Under the pieces are notes generated by a model. It worked only from the letters and a program-made list of their open reading frames with translations. It had not been told where the DNA came from and searched no databases. Shown here piece after piece: positions 40,401-54,006 of a DNA stretch of 64,000 bases; positions within the stretch are counted from its first letter, which is position 1, and every line of letters begins with the position of its first letter. The position numbers and the translations under genes are program-made. This stretch comes from Casuarius casuarius (Eukaryota > Chordata > Aves > Casuariiformes > Casuariidae). The DNA is taken from assembly GCA_003342895.1 (NCBI GenBank), contig PTFA01000159.1:1597233-1661232 (forward strand). The letters are read 5' to 3'.

Positions 40401-42189
40401 ACATGGAGTTTCAGTATTTTCCATGCTAAAATAATATATGCCTTCTGGATTTTTTTTTTTTTTTGGTCCAACCAAAACTTACTTGATTCCTTCTGTGGAT
40501 AGAAGCATACATCTTCCTTCTCTCTCATGTGATTTCCTTTTTTCAGAGTTTTGACATTCCTACAGTCAGATTTCTCACCTTGATAAGTCAGTCTCAGTGG
40601 TAGACCCAGGGGACACGAAGAACTCCCTATTCTGATCAGTGGTGAAGCTCACAAACTTAGAGCAGTTCGCATTACTTGTTGGGAGCAACACTCCCAAAGA
40701 CAAAGTCAAGTCTGCCTTTTTGCTTAAGAGGACAATGAGATGGAAGAGACTTAAGATTTGTTTGCAGCAATTAAGCCTCCTGTCTTTGTGAAACAGATAC
40801 TGCCCAGTGTCCCCTGTTCTGTATGTCATTTTCCTACTCTGAGAAACTAATGGGGCCAATGAAACAATGACATAATATTGCACTTTCCTTGGAGATAGCA
40901 GTGCTTGGAGGGAGAGCAGGAGGACCTCTCAGGAACTCTCCATCTGGGAGTGTATAGAAGACATGTAAGTGGAAGCTTTATGTATAAATGGAGAGTCATG
41001 CCATAGATATGGGTCTAAAATATTTAGTCTGTTAGCATAGGCAGAGAGGGGACAATACCAGCTGAATCAGTAGTTCTTTGATTATCAAGTAATGCCTCAT
41101 CTGCTGAGATTTGGAAAGCAAAACTCATCTGTGTTGTTCACTGGATTTCATGTGCCCAAGGAGTCACCTCCCCCTGGGAATTTTTTCTGTTCTCAGGTCT
41201 CTGTCTGGGTAACTGTCTGTTGGTAACTATCATTATAGTTAAATCTACTCTGGATTTATAGTAGATAATAGGGCATAAATATGAATTAGTTAACATACTT
41301 TTTTGGACTTCGCAAAGTTCAATGTGTGCAAGTATACAGGAGGAAAATAACCATAGTGATAAACACAGAGTTCTTTCATAGATCGGAAACTGGCTAATAG
41401 ACAGAGAACAAAGGCATGGATTCCCATGTAATGAAAATCGATAGAGTAAATCCATTGATTTGGAATAGAAGTATGATCATTTAAAGCTTAAATTGTATAT
41501 TTATTAATATTGATGGGAAAAAAATACAGAAACAACAAGATAGAAACCATATTTGATTGTACCATACATACTGGCTATACTAAAGAAGATTTTAAGATAT
41601 CTAACAAAGATGGGTGAATAAAGGAACTGAAAAAATACTGTGTTTCCCTTGAGAGGCAATGAAAAAACAGCCAGGTAGTTTCTTTTGATTTCTAGATACT
41701 TAAGTCAAATATTTAGTAGTGTTTGAATTGTTGTATTTTTTCCTAAAATGAAAGATTTTTTAAAATCTTAATTAGCTTATGCAACTTTTTCATCTTGTAT
41801 AGACATCAAAACATTTTTTGTTCTTGTCCCAAAGTTAATAAAATAAAATTTCAAGTGGTTCTGCTGGATAGGCATCATAACACTAAAAGAAAATTTGGTA
41901 AATGAAAGATAATGCATACAGGTGAGTTCATCTGAGTTTTTGTAGAAAAGATTTTGAATTAATTGCACTGCCTCAGGACAGAATTTTAATGCCATTGTAG
42001 ACAGCTCATGGACTATTTTCACCAGCAGTCAAAAATCAAGCAGTATCTGAAAATGCTTAGAGTGTTAAAGGAAATATTAATGGAACTGTATTTAAATACA
42101 CTTTCCTTCTAAATGATTGGGTAATTTTTTCCATTCTGTATATTAAAAAATTATGGTAGATAGAACAGCTTAAGAAATGGGAAGAAAAG

Positions 42190-44550
42190 TTTAGTGGGTC
42201 ATCAAATCTGCTTCTTTGCATAAACTGCTTCTCTTGGAAGGTTATTCAGGAGAAAATTCCTGGGCTTAGAAGCTTTCTTTCAGTTTCCTGTCCAAATGTT
42301 CTCCAGTTCATACCACTTTGTTTTTGCATGTGTTCTCATAAAATAGGTTTTTCATTTCTCTGTTCATCATAGCAGAATTTCTTTTGATGCTACTTCATTT
42401 TGAATTTATTTTTCTAAAGCACGCATGCTTGGAAACGGACACAAGTATCCCGTAAGAGAACACTAGGACCTCATGTAATGACCTCTATGAAGACACTAAT
42501 GCTGAAAGCCATCTCTGCTGATGCATCCTAAAATTTTATTTTCTCTTGTCATACCACAACAATGGATGGCTCAATATCATTCTGCAGCTGACTAGTATAC
42601 CCATGTGTTTTCTTTCCTTCTGACTTCTAGCTGGTAATATCCCAATTTATGAAGCAAAATCATGTTACTTGCCCGGCATCTTAAGTGAAGGACTTGCACT
42701 TTGTAATATGAATTTTAGTGTAATTTCTATTAAGTCTGAAGGGCTCAGTTCCTCTTTGTTGATATCCATAGGGCCTCTTCAGCATTACCAGAAATCTCTA
42801 GTTTTATGTCATCTGCAGATTTCATTGGTATTTATACTAAAATTACTGAAGAAAATACCAAAGAGGTTGGTCCTAAGAGCAGTCTCTGGTGCTTCCTTAG
42901 CAGTTCCATCCTGATAGCTTTCCTGCAGACAACAGACCATGGATTTTCCTTAAGTACCTGCCATGGCCTCAGCGTTAGCTGCTACGGCATAACGTGCCAC
43001 AGTTGCAGAATGCAGCCGTGATATTCATCTTGTTGACATAATGCAGAACTCGGCATTTCGTTTATTACACTTGCCTGATTTAAGCACGTGTAGATCTTCC
43101 TAGCCATTCAATAAGATGCCATCAGTTCTCCAAAATACCCGAAGAGCTTTGATAGGTCTGACTGACCTGTTATATCTCTTCTGGATCTTTACACTGTTTT
43201 CAGATATGGATGATGTAGCAGAGAACAGTCGGGGCCAGAATATACTATAGCTGCTCTAGTGGTGGGCCTGAGTATGACTGATAATGAATTTTCATTGTCT
43301 ACATGAACAATTCACCAGGAAGCTGAAAGCTACATCTTAATGAAGTGCAAGTATTAATGAGAGGGAGATTCCAGTGCACTGACTGGTTCCTGGAAGGGGC
43401 TCACGTTCCAGGAGGAGCAGTGCCCCGAGTATAGGCTAAAACAAACAGCCCTCTTGTTCAGAGGCCAGTCAGTAGCTGCAGAAGCAGGATATCAAGCTGA
43501 GGTCTCTGCATGAGGAAGAGGAACACTTCCTCTTTCAGTGCTATTTATTGTTGTTGTCTCCTTAATTCACTTCCTTACCTTACAAATTTTATACTCTTCC
43601 ACATTTTCTATAGTTCCTACATTGCATCGTATCAAATGCTTTGCTGAAATCCAAATAAATTAGATATAATTCATTTCCTTCATCTAGAAAATCAGTTAAC
43701 TTATCAAATACAGCTATTACATTATTTTAACATGAACTGGTAAACTTCCACATTTTATCTCATTTTCCAATTGCTTCTATGTCTTTAATTCCTACTGTTC
43801 AGATTTGTTTTAAAGTCTAGCATACTGCTAAGGTCAGACTAAATAGTTTGGCTGGATCGCTTTTATTTTTCCCCTTTCTTAAATAAAGTTATTACATTTT
43901 CTATTATCTAATCCAAGAAGTATCATGCCACATTGGATAGCTGTATTAAAACCTCTGTGCTTGTTATTTTAAAATTCAGGGCTGGAGATCATCTGCCTCA
44001 CCTTCTGACCCTGTGAGTTCATTAAGAGATATGTATGTTGCTTCCTTCTGGCTTATAGAGATTTACATTTCTATAGACACATTCCTAATAGCCAGTCCAA
44101 TCTGTTCCCTTGGGTTATCATTGTCAAACTTACTACAGAGTGACCCCACTTCTTTCTATGGTCTTTTTTTGTTTATCTGGCTGAAGAACCTCTGGCTTTT
44201 CATTTTATTTTAATTCCTTTGAAAGGCCTTTTTTAGCTTGAGTTTTGGCAACTCTTCTTGTATATTTATCTTTCTAATTCTGAAAGATATTGCTGATCGA
44301 GTGTTCCCCCCTCCCCCCCATCTCTATTACATCTCTTCTGATTCCAAATGTCTGTGACAGAGTAGCTATTCAGCCTAGTAAGTGTCCCTAGTAAGTCTGA
44401 TTTCCTGTATCTTTTTTCAGTGGATGTAGTTCTGACTACTTTTTGGTTATGATCAAATGGATGTTCTAGTGTGTATCTAGGTCTCACTTTCCATATAATT
44501 TTATGGTTCCTGTGAAAGGTTGACATAAACAAAAATGGAGATTTATTTTC
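42190..44550 (-). mobile_element. Decayed L3/CR1-type LINE, antisense
   Basis: The reverse complement of 43628-43708 translates in one uninterrupted frame that includes the motif YLDFSKAFD. Upstream in that frame it has FDKLTDFLDEG. This is the classic reverse-transcriptase segment of CR1/L3/L2-clade LINEs. Further plus-strand landmarks match the reverse complement of the sauropsid L3/CR1 consensus in order: GCATCCTA at about 42525, TGTCATCTGCAGATTT at about 42808, CCCTTTCTTAAATAAAG at about 43875. The frame is broken by stop codons on both sides of the motif, so the element is dead. A block at about 43170-43300 resembles a part that belongs elsewhere in the consensus, which suggests a nested or rearranged copy. 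Edges are approximate and come from remembered consensus, not alignment. Confidence 0.7.
43628..43708 (-). pseudogene. LINE reverse transcriptase fragment
   Basis: About 27 codons of reverse-transcriptase pseudogene are readable on the minus strand, ending ...YLDFSKAFDT. The Asp in YLDF belongs to the first catalytic block (motif A) of non-LTR reverse transcriptases. In-frame stops follow upstream (for example before NNVIAVFDK) and the catalytic YxDD block was not found. It is a relic inside the NRXN1 intron, in the opposite orientation. Confidence 0.75.
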
Positions 44551-46631
44551 CCATTCTCTTTGGATGAACCACTACTAAGGCTTATGCAAAATCAATGAAA
44601 TAATAATATTTTGAAAAGCAACATCCTCTGAGAGATTATGAAATTGTTCTATTCTTCGGTCGTCTAAATAAAGAGCCAAGGTGATACCCAGACAAGACAC
44701 TACAGTAAGTCTCTTTTTATAAAGTGGTTTCAGTAAAGTTTCCCAAATCAGCTTTTTAATTTGACAGCTTATCAGGTTTTTCTGTCAGATAATGCTATGT
44801 AATAATGCTCCTCTAAGTCTGCAGACAGATCTTTTTTCCTTTATTTTTTCATCTTGGATATCCTGGTGAAATACAAAGGCTCATCCCTTCTTAGACTTGA
44901 TAGATCCTGTAATTAAATTCAGATCTTGATAAAATATGTGGTACGGTTGTCATTACTTGATCACAGAAGGGTATAACACCTTTCAGTTAAATACAGCAAG
45001 ATGGCACAATGCGTTTAGTTCAGAAGAAGAAAGAAAATGTCAAATGAGCAGTTATTCAGAAAGAGTTGTTCAGAAATACTAAAAGACACAGGTATCTCTT
45101 CTTTTTTTGTGTTGTGGCAAAGGATGGTGAATATACTTGCTTACCATAATTAGGCATGGGGAAATACGTAAACGTAGTTTCTTAAGAAGACCACAAGCTC
45201 TGGGGATTCAAGTTAGTGGAAGGAAGTAGAAAAGGGGGAGTGAAGAAAGATCTCAGAATGAGACACTAACTCTGTGTCACAGCTGGTCCTGTCCTCCTCT
45301 TCAGGAAGGCTATTATCTATTAATAATCCCTTTAAAAGTCAGATCACAGAAGAATTTTGTCAATGCGTAGGGATTATTTTCCACACTTTCATTTGGTTTG
45401 ACCCTTACAGACATACGTTTTGCTTGTAGCTTACAATATCATGTCTTACCCAACACAGTAGGATAAATTTAAAATGGAGGCTGAACAAGTGTCATTAATT
45501 AAAAAGAAAAGTATTAGATCAAATTCTTTATCAAGTACTTCTCGCTACTTGTTTGCTTCCTTTACAGTGTAATACTGATATCTCTGACAAATATATTTTA
45601 AGTCATTGACGCTGTCATTCTTCTTTCCTTTCCCAATGCTAGGACCATGTTGTCAATGCAAAATTTTGAACAAATACCAGGTTCTTCTGTTTCTCTCTCT
45701 TTTCAGCCTGTCCTCCAGTAGGCTTATAGCTGTCTCGGTCAAGATTGCTCAGGGTTTTGTCTGTGCATTCCGTGCTTCAATCATTAAGTCAAACTATTGT
45801 CTGCTGACTTCAGTAAAATTACTTGTGTGTAACAAATACGTGAATAAGTGCTGCTATGTTTGTGACTGTGCCCCTCTTTTTGGATGCCTTACTTGATGGG
45901 CATACACATGCATTTCCTCTAAGGCTGATGTTAATGCTGCTTTATTGCTGGCTGATACAGCATGCAAGATAAGAGTATGACAGTGTACTTCTACAATGTA
46001 TTCCTTTTGTGGTGCAGGTAGTTTTCATTAACTTCTCGGGCAACCCTGAAGTCAATCTGAAATGGGAGCCTTTCTCAGGACAGAACAAATCAGTGCTATG
46101 TTGAGCTTCCGACCAGATAATCTATCACATGAAAAAATTAATTTTTCTGTAATGCTGTTGTATTTTAGGTGCTCTCTGAAGATGTGATTTCTTTTCTTTT
46201 TTTTTTTTATTTGGGGCATATTTGTACATGTGTCACCAGATGTATTTTATTGGTGTTGTGAGGTGTGACAGCAGAATAGTACTTTATGTCTTCAGGATAG
46301 GAACTTCTATTAAACTAATTCAGAAGCAGTCACTATAATTCATACTGCAGCAGGGAAAATGGCAACTTGCTCTGTCCTATATATATTTTCAAGAGACTAA
46401 ACCTAATTAACCAGGTGTCCAGGAGGATAGGCATTGCTCTCTTGAATATGTGACTATGTACATGCTTTAGACTGTCTTTCTCCCCTTTGTACCACATAAG
46501 CACAGGAAAGAAGGGTATTATTCCAGCAATTATGTACATTCACCTCTCCATCCTGCCACATGGTTACCTGCTTGCAGTCTTAAGCCCGGTTGGTTAAAAA
46601 ATAAAGCATTTTGAAACTGCAGTATCCACAC

Positions 46632-46663
46632 TTTTAAAAAAAATTTTTTTTTTTTTTTTTTTT
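46632..46663. repeat. T4-A8-T20 tract
   Basis: Four T, eight A and then twenty T follow directly. The A run can pair with either T run. It is a low-complexity tract likely to vary in length and to be error-prone in sequencing. Confidence 0.8.
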
Positions 46664-47180
46664 AGTATTTCAGATTTCTGATTAATGGCAATTCTGTTGT
46701 ACCTAGTTCTACAGCATTATTGTATTATATCATGCATTTATAAATAAGTTCAGAGTGTTCCAGGAATGAGTTTCCTTGACCTTAGCAAGGTGGGTCTTTT
46801 GTGCAGCCTACCCTACCTGTCAGTAGAAGAGTGAATAGCTTGTATGATTTGTACAACCTAGTATCCTTACGAGCTTCACAAGAGTCAGATTCTGTAGTAT
46901 GCACCATTTCAAATAAGTTTTAAGCAGAAATTGAACATCTATCACTATCAGAGGTGCAATACACTGTGAACCACATCCTGATTTCAACCCTTTAGAAGCA
47001 GGAGTGACTGAATTAAAAGCGCTGAGATTATTCTCTTATAAATTGTTATGATTGAGATGCGATTGTTTCATTTTCCTCAGTGGACTGTTTCTGAGGAGTG
47101 AAATGGCCTTTCTGGTGCAGCATCAAGTTTAGCAGACATTAAAAAGTTGAATGATGCACAATATTGTCAGGGTTAGGTAT

Positions 47181-47218
47181 ATATGTGTATATCACAACAT
47201 ATGTGTGTATATCACAAC
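47181..47218 (+). repeat. Two tandem copies of an 18-20 bp unit
   Basis: ATATGTGTATATCACAAC at 47181-47198 is followed directly by ATATGTGTGTATATCACAAC at 47199-47218. The copies differ by one extra GT dinucleotide. Confidence 0.75.
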
Positions 47219-50200
47219 CATAAGTCACATTATCTGTCCCAAAGCTGATGCATGTTTTTTATAAAAGTAATCAGCAGTGAATATAGTTAATTTTTCATCA
47301 AGCAGCTTAAGGTAAAGCACCCAATATTGCATACAACAAATAGTTATCAACGAGGAGCATTTCTATCAGTGGTCTGCAAGTCTGCATAAAGTCATTGCTG
47401 GTAGTGTGTGGCTCATACAAAGGCAGAAGAAGTGCTAAATAAGAGCAAGGGCAAGGCAACCATGCTGCGTGAATACGATCACTTGAGAAGCTAACATTTA
47501 AGGAAAGTTAGATTATAGTAGTGCTAAGTGCCAAGGTGTGGATCTAAGAGCAAAGAGTGGCGGTTTTGACAGCAGAACGAGGGGCTCTGACGTGGAAATG
47601 TATGATTCTGAACAGGCGCTGGGGGTCTTATCTTCCAGGCTGCTCAGCATGAAGCATCATTAGATGCTGTGACAAAAGAGATTACGGAAGTCTCTTTGTG
47701 TGCACAAACGGGTAAAATTAAGAATTGGTGAGGATTTTGCCCCCTTTTACAGAACTTTGGAATACAGGTATTGAGGTCTGGTGTCCATGCTTCTGTGCAA
47801 AAAACTGGAGCATGGGTAAAAGGAACCCAGAAGAGGTTCCATCTCAATTGATTTAGAGTGTCAAAAAGAAAATGAGGAAATGATGACTTGATTACAGTAT
47901 AAGCACCTTCAGGGGAGAAAATACTGGATACTTACAGGGCTCTTTAGCTGTTTCTAGAAAGTCGTACTCAGAGCTAAGTAATGGAAGCTAAAGCCAGAGA
48001 AATTCAAGCAAAAGTAGAGCACGTGATTTCAACAGTGAGCCTTGGAATCCATTACTCTAAGATTTCCTTTACTGTGTGTCGTCATATTAGGGTAAAATAT
48101 TTTTCTGGAAGACCTGTTGGAGCCCATTACCAGTTATGAATTAACCAAACAATAGTTTTATGGCTGAATACAGGATCAGGCAGGTAATATTCATATCCTG
48201 TGATATGCAGATCAGACCAGGCCTATATTAGGAATGTTTTATCAATAGAAGAATACTTAAGGACTGTGCTAGCACTGAGTTTTTAATGTAGCTGTAACTT
48301 CCCAGGAATTAAACAAGTCATACCAGAAAAAGAATACAGTTCCAGGTATAAATTGTATGTCCAGAAACAGCGCTGTCCTATGAAATAATTTTAAACATGT
48401 CATTGCTATTGAATTAAATTAAGAACATGCTTTCAAAAGAGCAGAAAGTAAATACTGAAAATATGATCCGCAATCTTAACATATCTTTTTCTTTCTAAGC
48501 TTTGTAGCTAGGAAAATGCTTATTAATTAGTTGCTTGCTCAACCATTTTATCTGATATTTTACAGTCTGTTGCATGTATTTTTTGACCAGCTGACTTTCA
48601 TTAAAGAATATTCTGTAGAATAGGCCTGCATACAGCTTTTTCAGCTGGGCTGGAGACATGACCATGTTGCAGAAGTCTGTCAAAAACGATCTGCTGTCCT
48701 TAAACTTTCCTTAGCTGCCATTGCTCTGTGGATGTGATGACCAAGAGGGTTCTGTGCAGAAAACAAAATGGGATGCATTATGGTTGTTGTCAAAATGGTG
48801 ACTTAGCCTTGTGCTTTATTATAGTAGCAATCCATCCTGGTAGTCAGACATATTTTAATCTTAATTGGATATACTTTAGACATAGCCTTGAAAGTTTGTT
48901 TATAAGCTCTAGTGTTCAGTCTTGGAAACAGTGGCAGATGTGTGCATGCATTAATAAAGCAAGAGTTGTAGGTAAAGTTGTCTTTTCCCATCTAATCTAT
49001 TGATTCCATGCCAGTACTTTCGTGTATGAGGGTGATCATGAACTGATGGAATGACAGAGTCCTTCCTTCTTAGAGTTCTGAATTTTGTCTTAAAATTTAT
49101 TAAACTGAAATGCCTTAATATTTTATTAGTAAGGTGTTTGCATATTTTAGCTGTTAATGTATTATCTGCTTAGAATTAGGTGTTTGTTTAATACTTTATC
49201 ATTCTTAGTACCAATCATTTAAAAATAAAAATACTTTAATAGCATATTGCATTATATTTTAGTAACTTACTAGTGCTTCATGTCATTTGAAGCTACTAGA
49301 ATTCATAAAGTTGGGAAGATGATAATACCCTTATCTAATTTCTTCAACATACTGGATGTCAGTATGTTTTTGAAAAGGTCAAGTAGTTTGCTGAGAAAAA
49401 GTGGATGTGTAAATTGTGCTAGCAGAGCTATTTTCTTTCAAAGGTTGTTCTTTTGCCTATTTAACATTTCATAAGTATTTCGAAGTAGAAGTAAAGTCTA
49501 CTTTTTGGTAACTGCATTGGCAAATGGATTTTTGTAAAAGAAAATGAAGAACGAAACCTATTGACAGTTGACTAGTGATTACATATTTCTTTTCAAATTC
49601 ACGTAGACTTAAATTGTCCAGTAATGGTCGTTTTTTCATTTTGGTGTTTCAGCTCAGATTAACTCTGAAAATCAAGCCAATAAATTTCTACCTGCATGTC
49701 AGTTAGATGCCAGCTTTAGGTTTTCTGTTTTAAATGAGGCCTTGCTATCTTTAAAACAGAGTAAATCCTTGCATAAAAGTGTGTTTTGGACAAGACCTTA
49801 AAGAATTTGGGTATCCTGATGTAGCTGGCGCAGGTCAGCTCTGTGTGTTAGTGGGGTGCACCAAAGTGGCTTCTCTGTAGGAGAGGTTAGTGGCCGTCTG
49901 TCTCATACTCATCCTCCCTCACACCTGCTTTATTCAGCAGTGGCTCTTTCTCCCACTTTGACACAGAGCAAAGGAGTATAGGAGAAGTCACGAAGAAGAG
50001 TTCAGGAGAGTGACAAACGCATTTTGATAACCATGGCTTTCCTCCCTTGAGAACTTCCTAAGCCATAAAGGAAAGAAATTCTCTAGAAAAGGTGGTTTTA
50101 GCATAGAAATCCTTGCTATTCAAGCAATGCAGTTCTTAATTTTCTTCAAGATCATAATTTCACAGCAAAATAAAATGTTCACAGTAATTCTCAGTCTTCT

Positions 50201-53200
50201 CAGTTTGGCAACACGAAAAAAAATAAGATGAAGCATAATCACAAGAGGAAATACTTTGTTAATTGCAAACACCTTGCAGATTTAAGACAAAGATCAGTTA
50301 TATTTCAAAAAAAATACAGTGAGGCACTAGATATCTCAGATTAATTTAAATGGAAAATATTAGTGCAGCCTTTTTTTTCTTTCTTTTTTTTTAATTAGAG
50401 AATCAGATTATTTCACTTTTTAAGACAGAAAACTAAACCACTGCTGGGGGTCCACCCACAGCCATTATGCTATTGCATGGTGGACTGCTCATTATAGTTC
50501 TGCAGTCCTAAAGCAATTCTCTGCTTTTATCTCAGGGAACATCTGTTTCTATTATTTACAGTTTCTGTTTCTGTGCCTTGCCAAAAGCGTTAAAAAAAAG
50601 TATGTGTACAAGTTTAAACCTTTCCATTTGAAATAGATTATTCTTTTATAGTAAAACATCTGCAAGGCATAAATACACAAATTGAAATGCCACTTTTAGA
50701 CAGAACTGAAAGTCTGGGGCTTGCTTTGGCCAAGGGCTACTTTTTTTGCTGCACTGCTGACACTGAACAGATTTTTATCTCTTAAATGCCATTTTCTATC
50801 TGTACGGGTGCATTCGGTTTCTTCTGCTTGGCAAAGGCTCGTCCAAATGATGACCTCTCTTTCATTGTTTCCCTCGGCTTGGGTGTAATCATGCATAACC
50901 CTCGGAGAATGAGCTGACACAGCCTAGGTAGATGTTGTGACTGTGACAAAGCACCTGTGTGGTCCAGCCCTTTGGGGCGTAGTGACAGTTAACTCCAGCA
51001 TTTCCATGCTTCATGAAAGAACCTGAAATCAACATTTTTAATTTTTGGAGCTACAGTCAAGTTGCCCTGTTCTCTGTTAGTGAGGGTTGATGCTGAGTGC
51101 TTTGTGTTTCTTATGATTTTTATGTCTCTGGTCACGTAATGACCGTGAAATTGTTCTTGCTGCACCCTGCGTTCCCTCCAAGCAGCCTGCTAGGCCAGTG
51201 CAATTGCAGCGGCTTAGCCGAACACAACTGAAGGCCAAACTCTATTTTCCCTTATAAATCACATAACAAAGTGCAGAGTTTAACACCAAGAGATTTTTTT
51301 TAATTGTTTCAAATAATTTTTAATGTTGCCAGTGATCCAGAAGTAATACATAAAAAATATGTAGAATTTCCTAAAGCTTTTAATTTTTTTCATTGAATAC
51401 CATAAAATGCAATGATATCAGCAATGACCTTTTGACATTGTGTCCTATTCTGTCCTCAGCACCTGCAGTACAGTTAAACTTAATTAGGGAAACTTGTGCA
51501 TAGTTAATAAGACCTTTCTTATTGATGGCTTCTGCTTGAATACTAGATACTCATGGGGATGCAGGCCAATAGAAATTAAAAATAAGAGCTGAGCACAGTA
51601 TTTTCCATTTGCCACTGTTCATTTATATAATGTGAGTATTATTTCTGTCAAGAGACATTCTATATAGCAGCTCTTCGCTAACATGAAATGAAGATCATCT
51701 AGATTGCTACCTCAGTGAGAGTCAAAAGAACATATTGCGTGGTTGCTATCTCAGACCTAGGTAATTTTAGATACAGTAGGGCTGAACTGTCCTCCATTTT
51801 CCAGTTGTTGAAAAACTTTTGAATGAGAACCAGGTTACAGCCAACTTCTGGTTAAATTTCTGTAGGAAAAGTAACCTTAAATGCTGTGACATTATGATTT
51901 AGAAAGAGTTCAGAGTCCTTTTACCTTAGAGAACTGCAAAATGTCACTCTCAGAATGATGTGGGGCATGGTACTGTACTTACAACAATTCATTTTTTATA
52001 CTTTAATCTTGCTCTTTAATGATTTCTATCAATTTTCCTGCCTATTTTAGCAGCAGCCATACAATATTAGCTCCTTAAATGCTGCACAGTCAGTACAAAG
52101 GATCTTTTTAAAAAGCCTGATAACAGAATATGACCTTTAATTTATCAGACAAGTCCTGTGTTTTCTTATCTCCTTCTTGTTGCTTTTCATCTTCTCTTGC
52201 TTGCTTTTGATATAATACACCATTCTCTCAGCGTAAGCAATCCAACACTGCACAAACCAAGAAAGATACTGCATTATAGTGAGGAAGCGAAAGTCAGGAA
52301 GAGCACACTCTTGGTTTAATTACTAATTAATCCAGGGAAAAATAATCAAAAACAAAACAAGGCGGAAGGTAGTTGATTTGAAGCATAGGTTCAGATCTCC
52401 CTGAAAGGTTAATGAGAGGTCTCAGCTTCATCATGTAGCGAGTTTTAGAATACGATTTAAGATTAGTATACTTAATATGCAAGCATGAAGCACAGAACTT
52501 GCAGCTGAACGTAAGATGTTTGAGTGCAGTTTGTAGTATCAGTGAAGACAGTGGACTGGGAATCAAGCTACACGTATATCTTCCAGTCAATCTGGGAATG
52601 GGATTCTTTCTCAAGGCAGCCTAAGTTCTTGCTTTGTGTTTAGCTATATTACAAACCAACAGTGAATGGCAGAATACTCTGCTATGAAGACTGCTGTCAC
52701 TCATTCTGTGAGCAGAATATGTCCAACAGGAAAAAAATATACATTCCAGAATTTTTGTCTACCTTCCTTTTGAACACTGGAGGAGGCCAAAATCAACCTT
52801 AAGGGTATTTAGCTTTCGGTGCCTCAGGCCAAGCAGGGACCTGAGATCTTCCAAAAGAGACCACTCGCACTTTGGGGAGCTCGGAACTATCAGAGGATAT
52901 TTTAAGAGTTTTCCTGCTATTGTTGACATGTTTTAACTGTATTGAGAGTACACCTTACCTAAAATTCCTGTTAATAGCCCCATTCCTCTAACTCCTATAC
53001 AGATAATGTCTGTCTAGACCTGTAAAAGTGTCCTGTGTAGGATTCTTGAAGTCGATTCCTTGATTGTCCTCACTCCAAGTGGCCTTGGAGCATCCTTAAG
53101 AGTATCTTAGAACAGTGTAATTAAAATGGGAAGGGAGAAATCCCCCAGATGGTCTGAGCAGTCCCACACTTGGAATGCCCCTGCCTGGGGTTTTAGTCTG

Positions 53201-54005
53201 CCAGCGTGAGCTATACAAGGCTGTGGACAGGGCCCGTGCTGTAGTGCTGTGCTTAACACCTTCCTGGCTTCAAGATGCCTGCCCCAGCATGGCATCTGTG
53301 TTCTCTCTGTCTTTTGGGTTTTCAGAGACAAAGTCCTTATTTCTCTGTTCTTGTTTCACCTTGTCCAGCTAAACACCAGGAGCAGGATTACTAAAGAAAC
53401 CAAATTTCCTAGCAACTGTCCTGTCAGAACGTGAGACAATGCTGGTCACTCGCATTGAGCCATTCATTGTACATACAGGACTTCAGTTAGTGCATACTCC
53501 ATCCAGTCCCATCTCTGTTCCTCCTTTACCTGGGCAACTGCTCCATTTTGAACAGGTAGCAATGATGTCCAGTATGCAAGAACACGTGGATACACAGATA
53601 AAAGTTGAAAAAGTCCTGCCATAAGTGGTCTGTGCCCCTGCTACTAAGACCTGCTCTTCCTCTTTCCTATTTTAGCCTGTCTATTGCAGTTCCTCCTCCA
53701 GATCGTAACAGGTAGTGCTGGCATATTTTAGGGACAGAAAAAGGCACACAGCCTTATCTGATCCATCCAGAACTTTCACATTCTTGGATCAAATAGTGGA
53801 TAGCTGATTCTGTGAGCACTCATCAGAAATACAGGTCAGGGCAGTATCAGTGTCCCATAAGCACAGTGATTTGTTGGGCTCACCTGGGTCCTCTGCCCCA
53901 TCCAATCCAGTCTCAGGTCTGTTTATCCTGAATCCAGGATGTTGTGATGGAAAAGGTGGTCTTGCTTTGCAGGCGTAAAGGCAAGCTACTGATGGCTGCC
54001 AAGTT

Positions 54006-54006
54006 N
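54006..54006. other. Ambiguous base (n)
   Basis: This is the only ambiguity code noticed in the window. It lies inside the intron and affects no exon. Confidence 0.95.
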
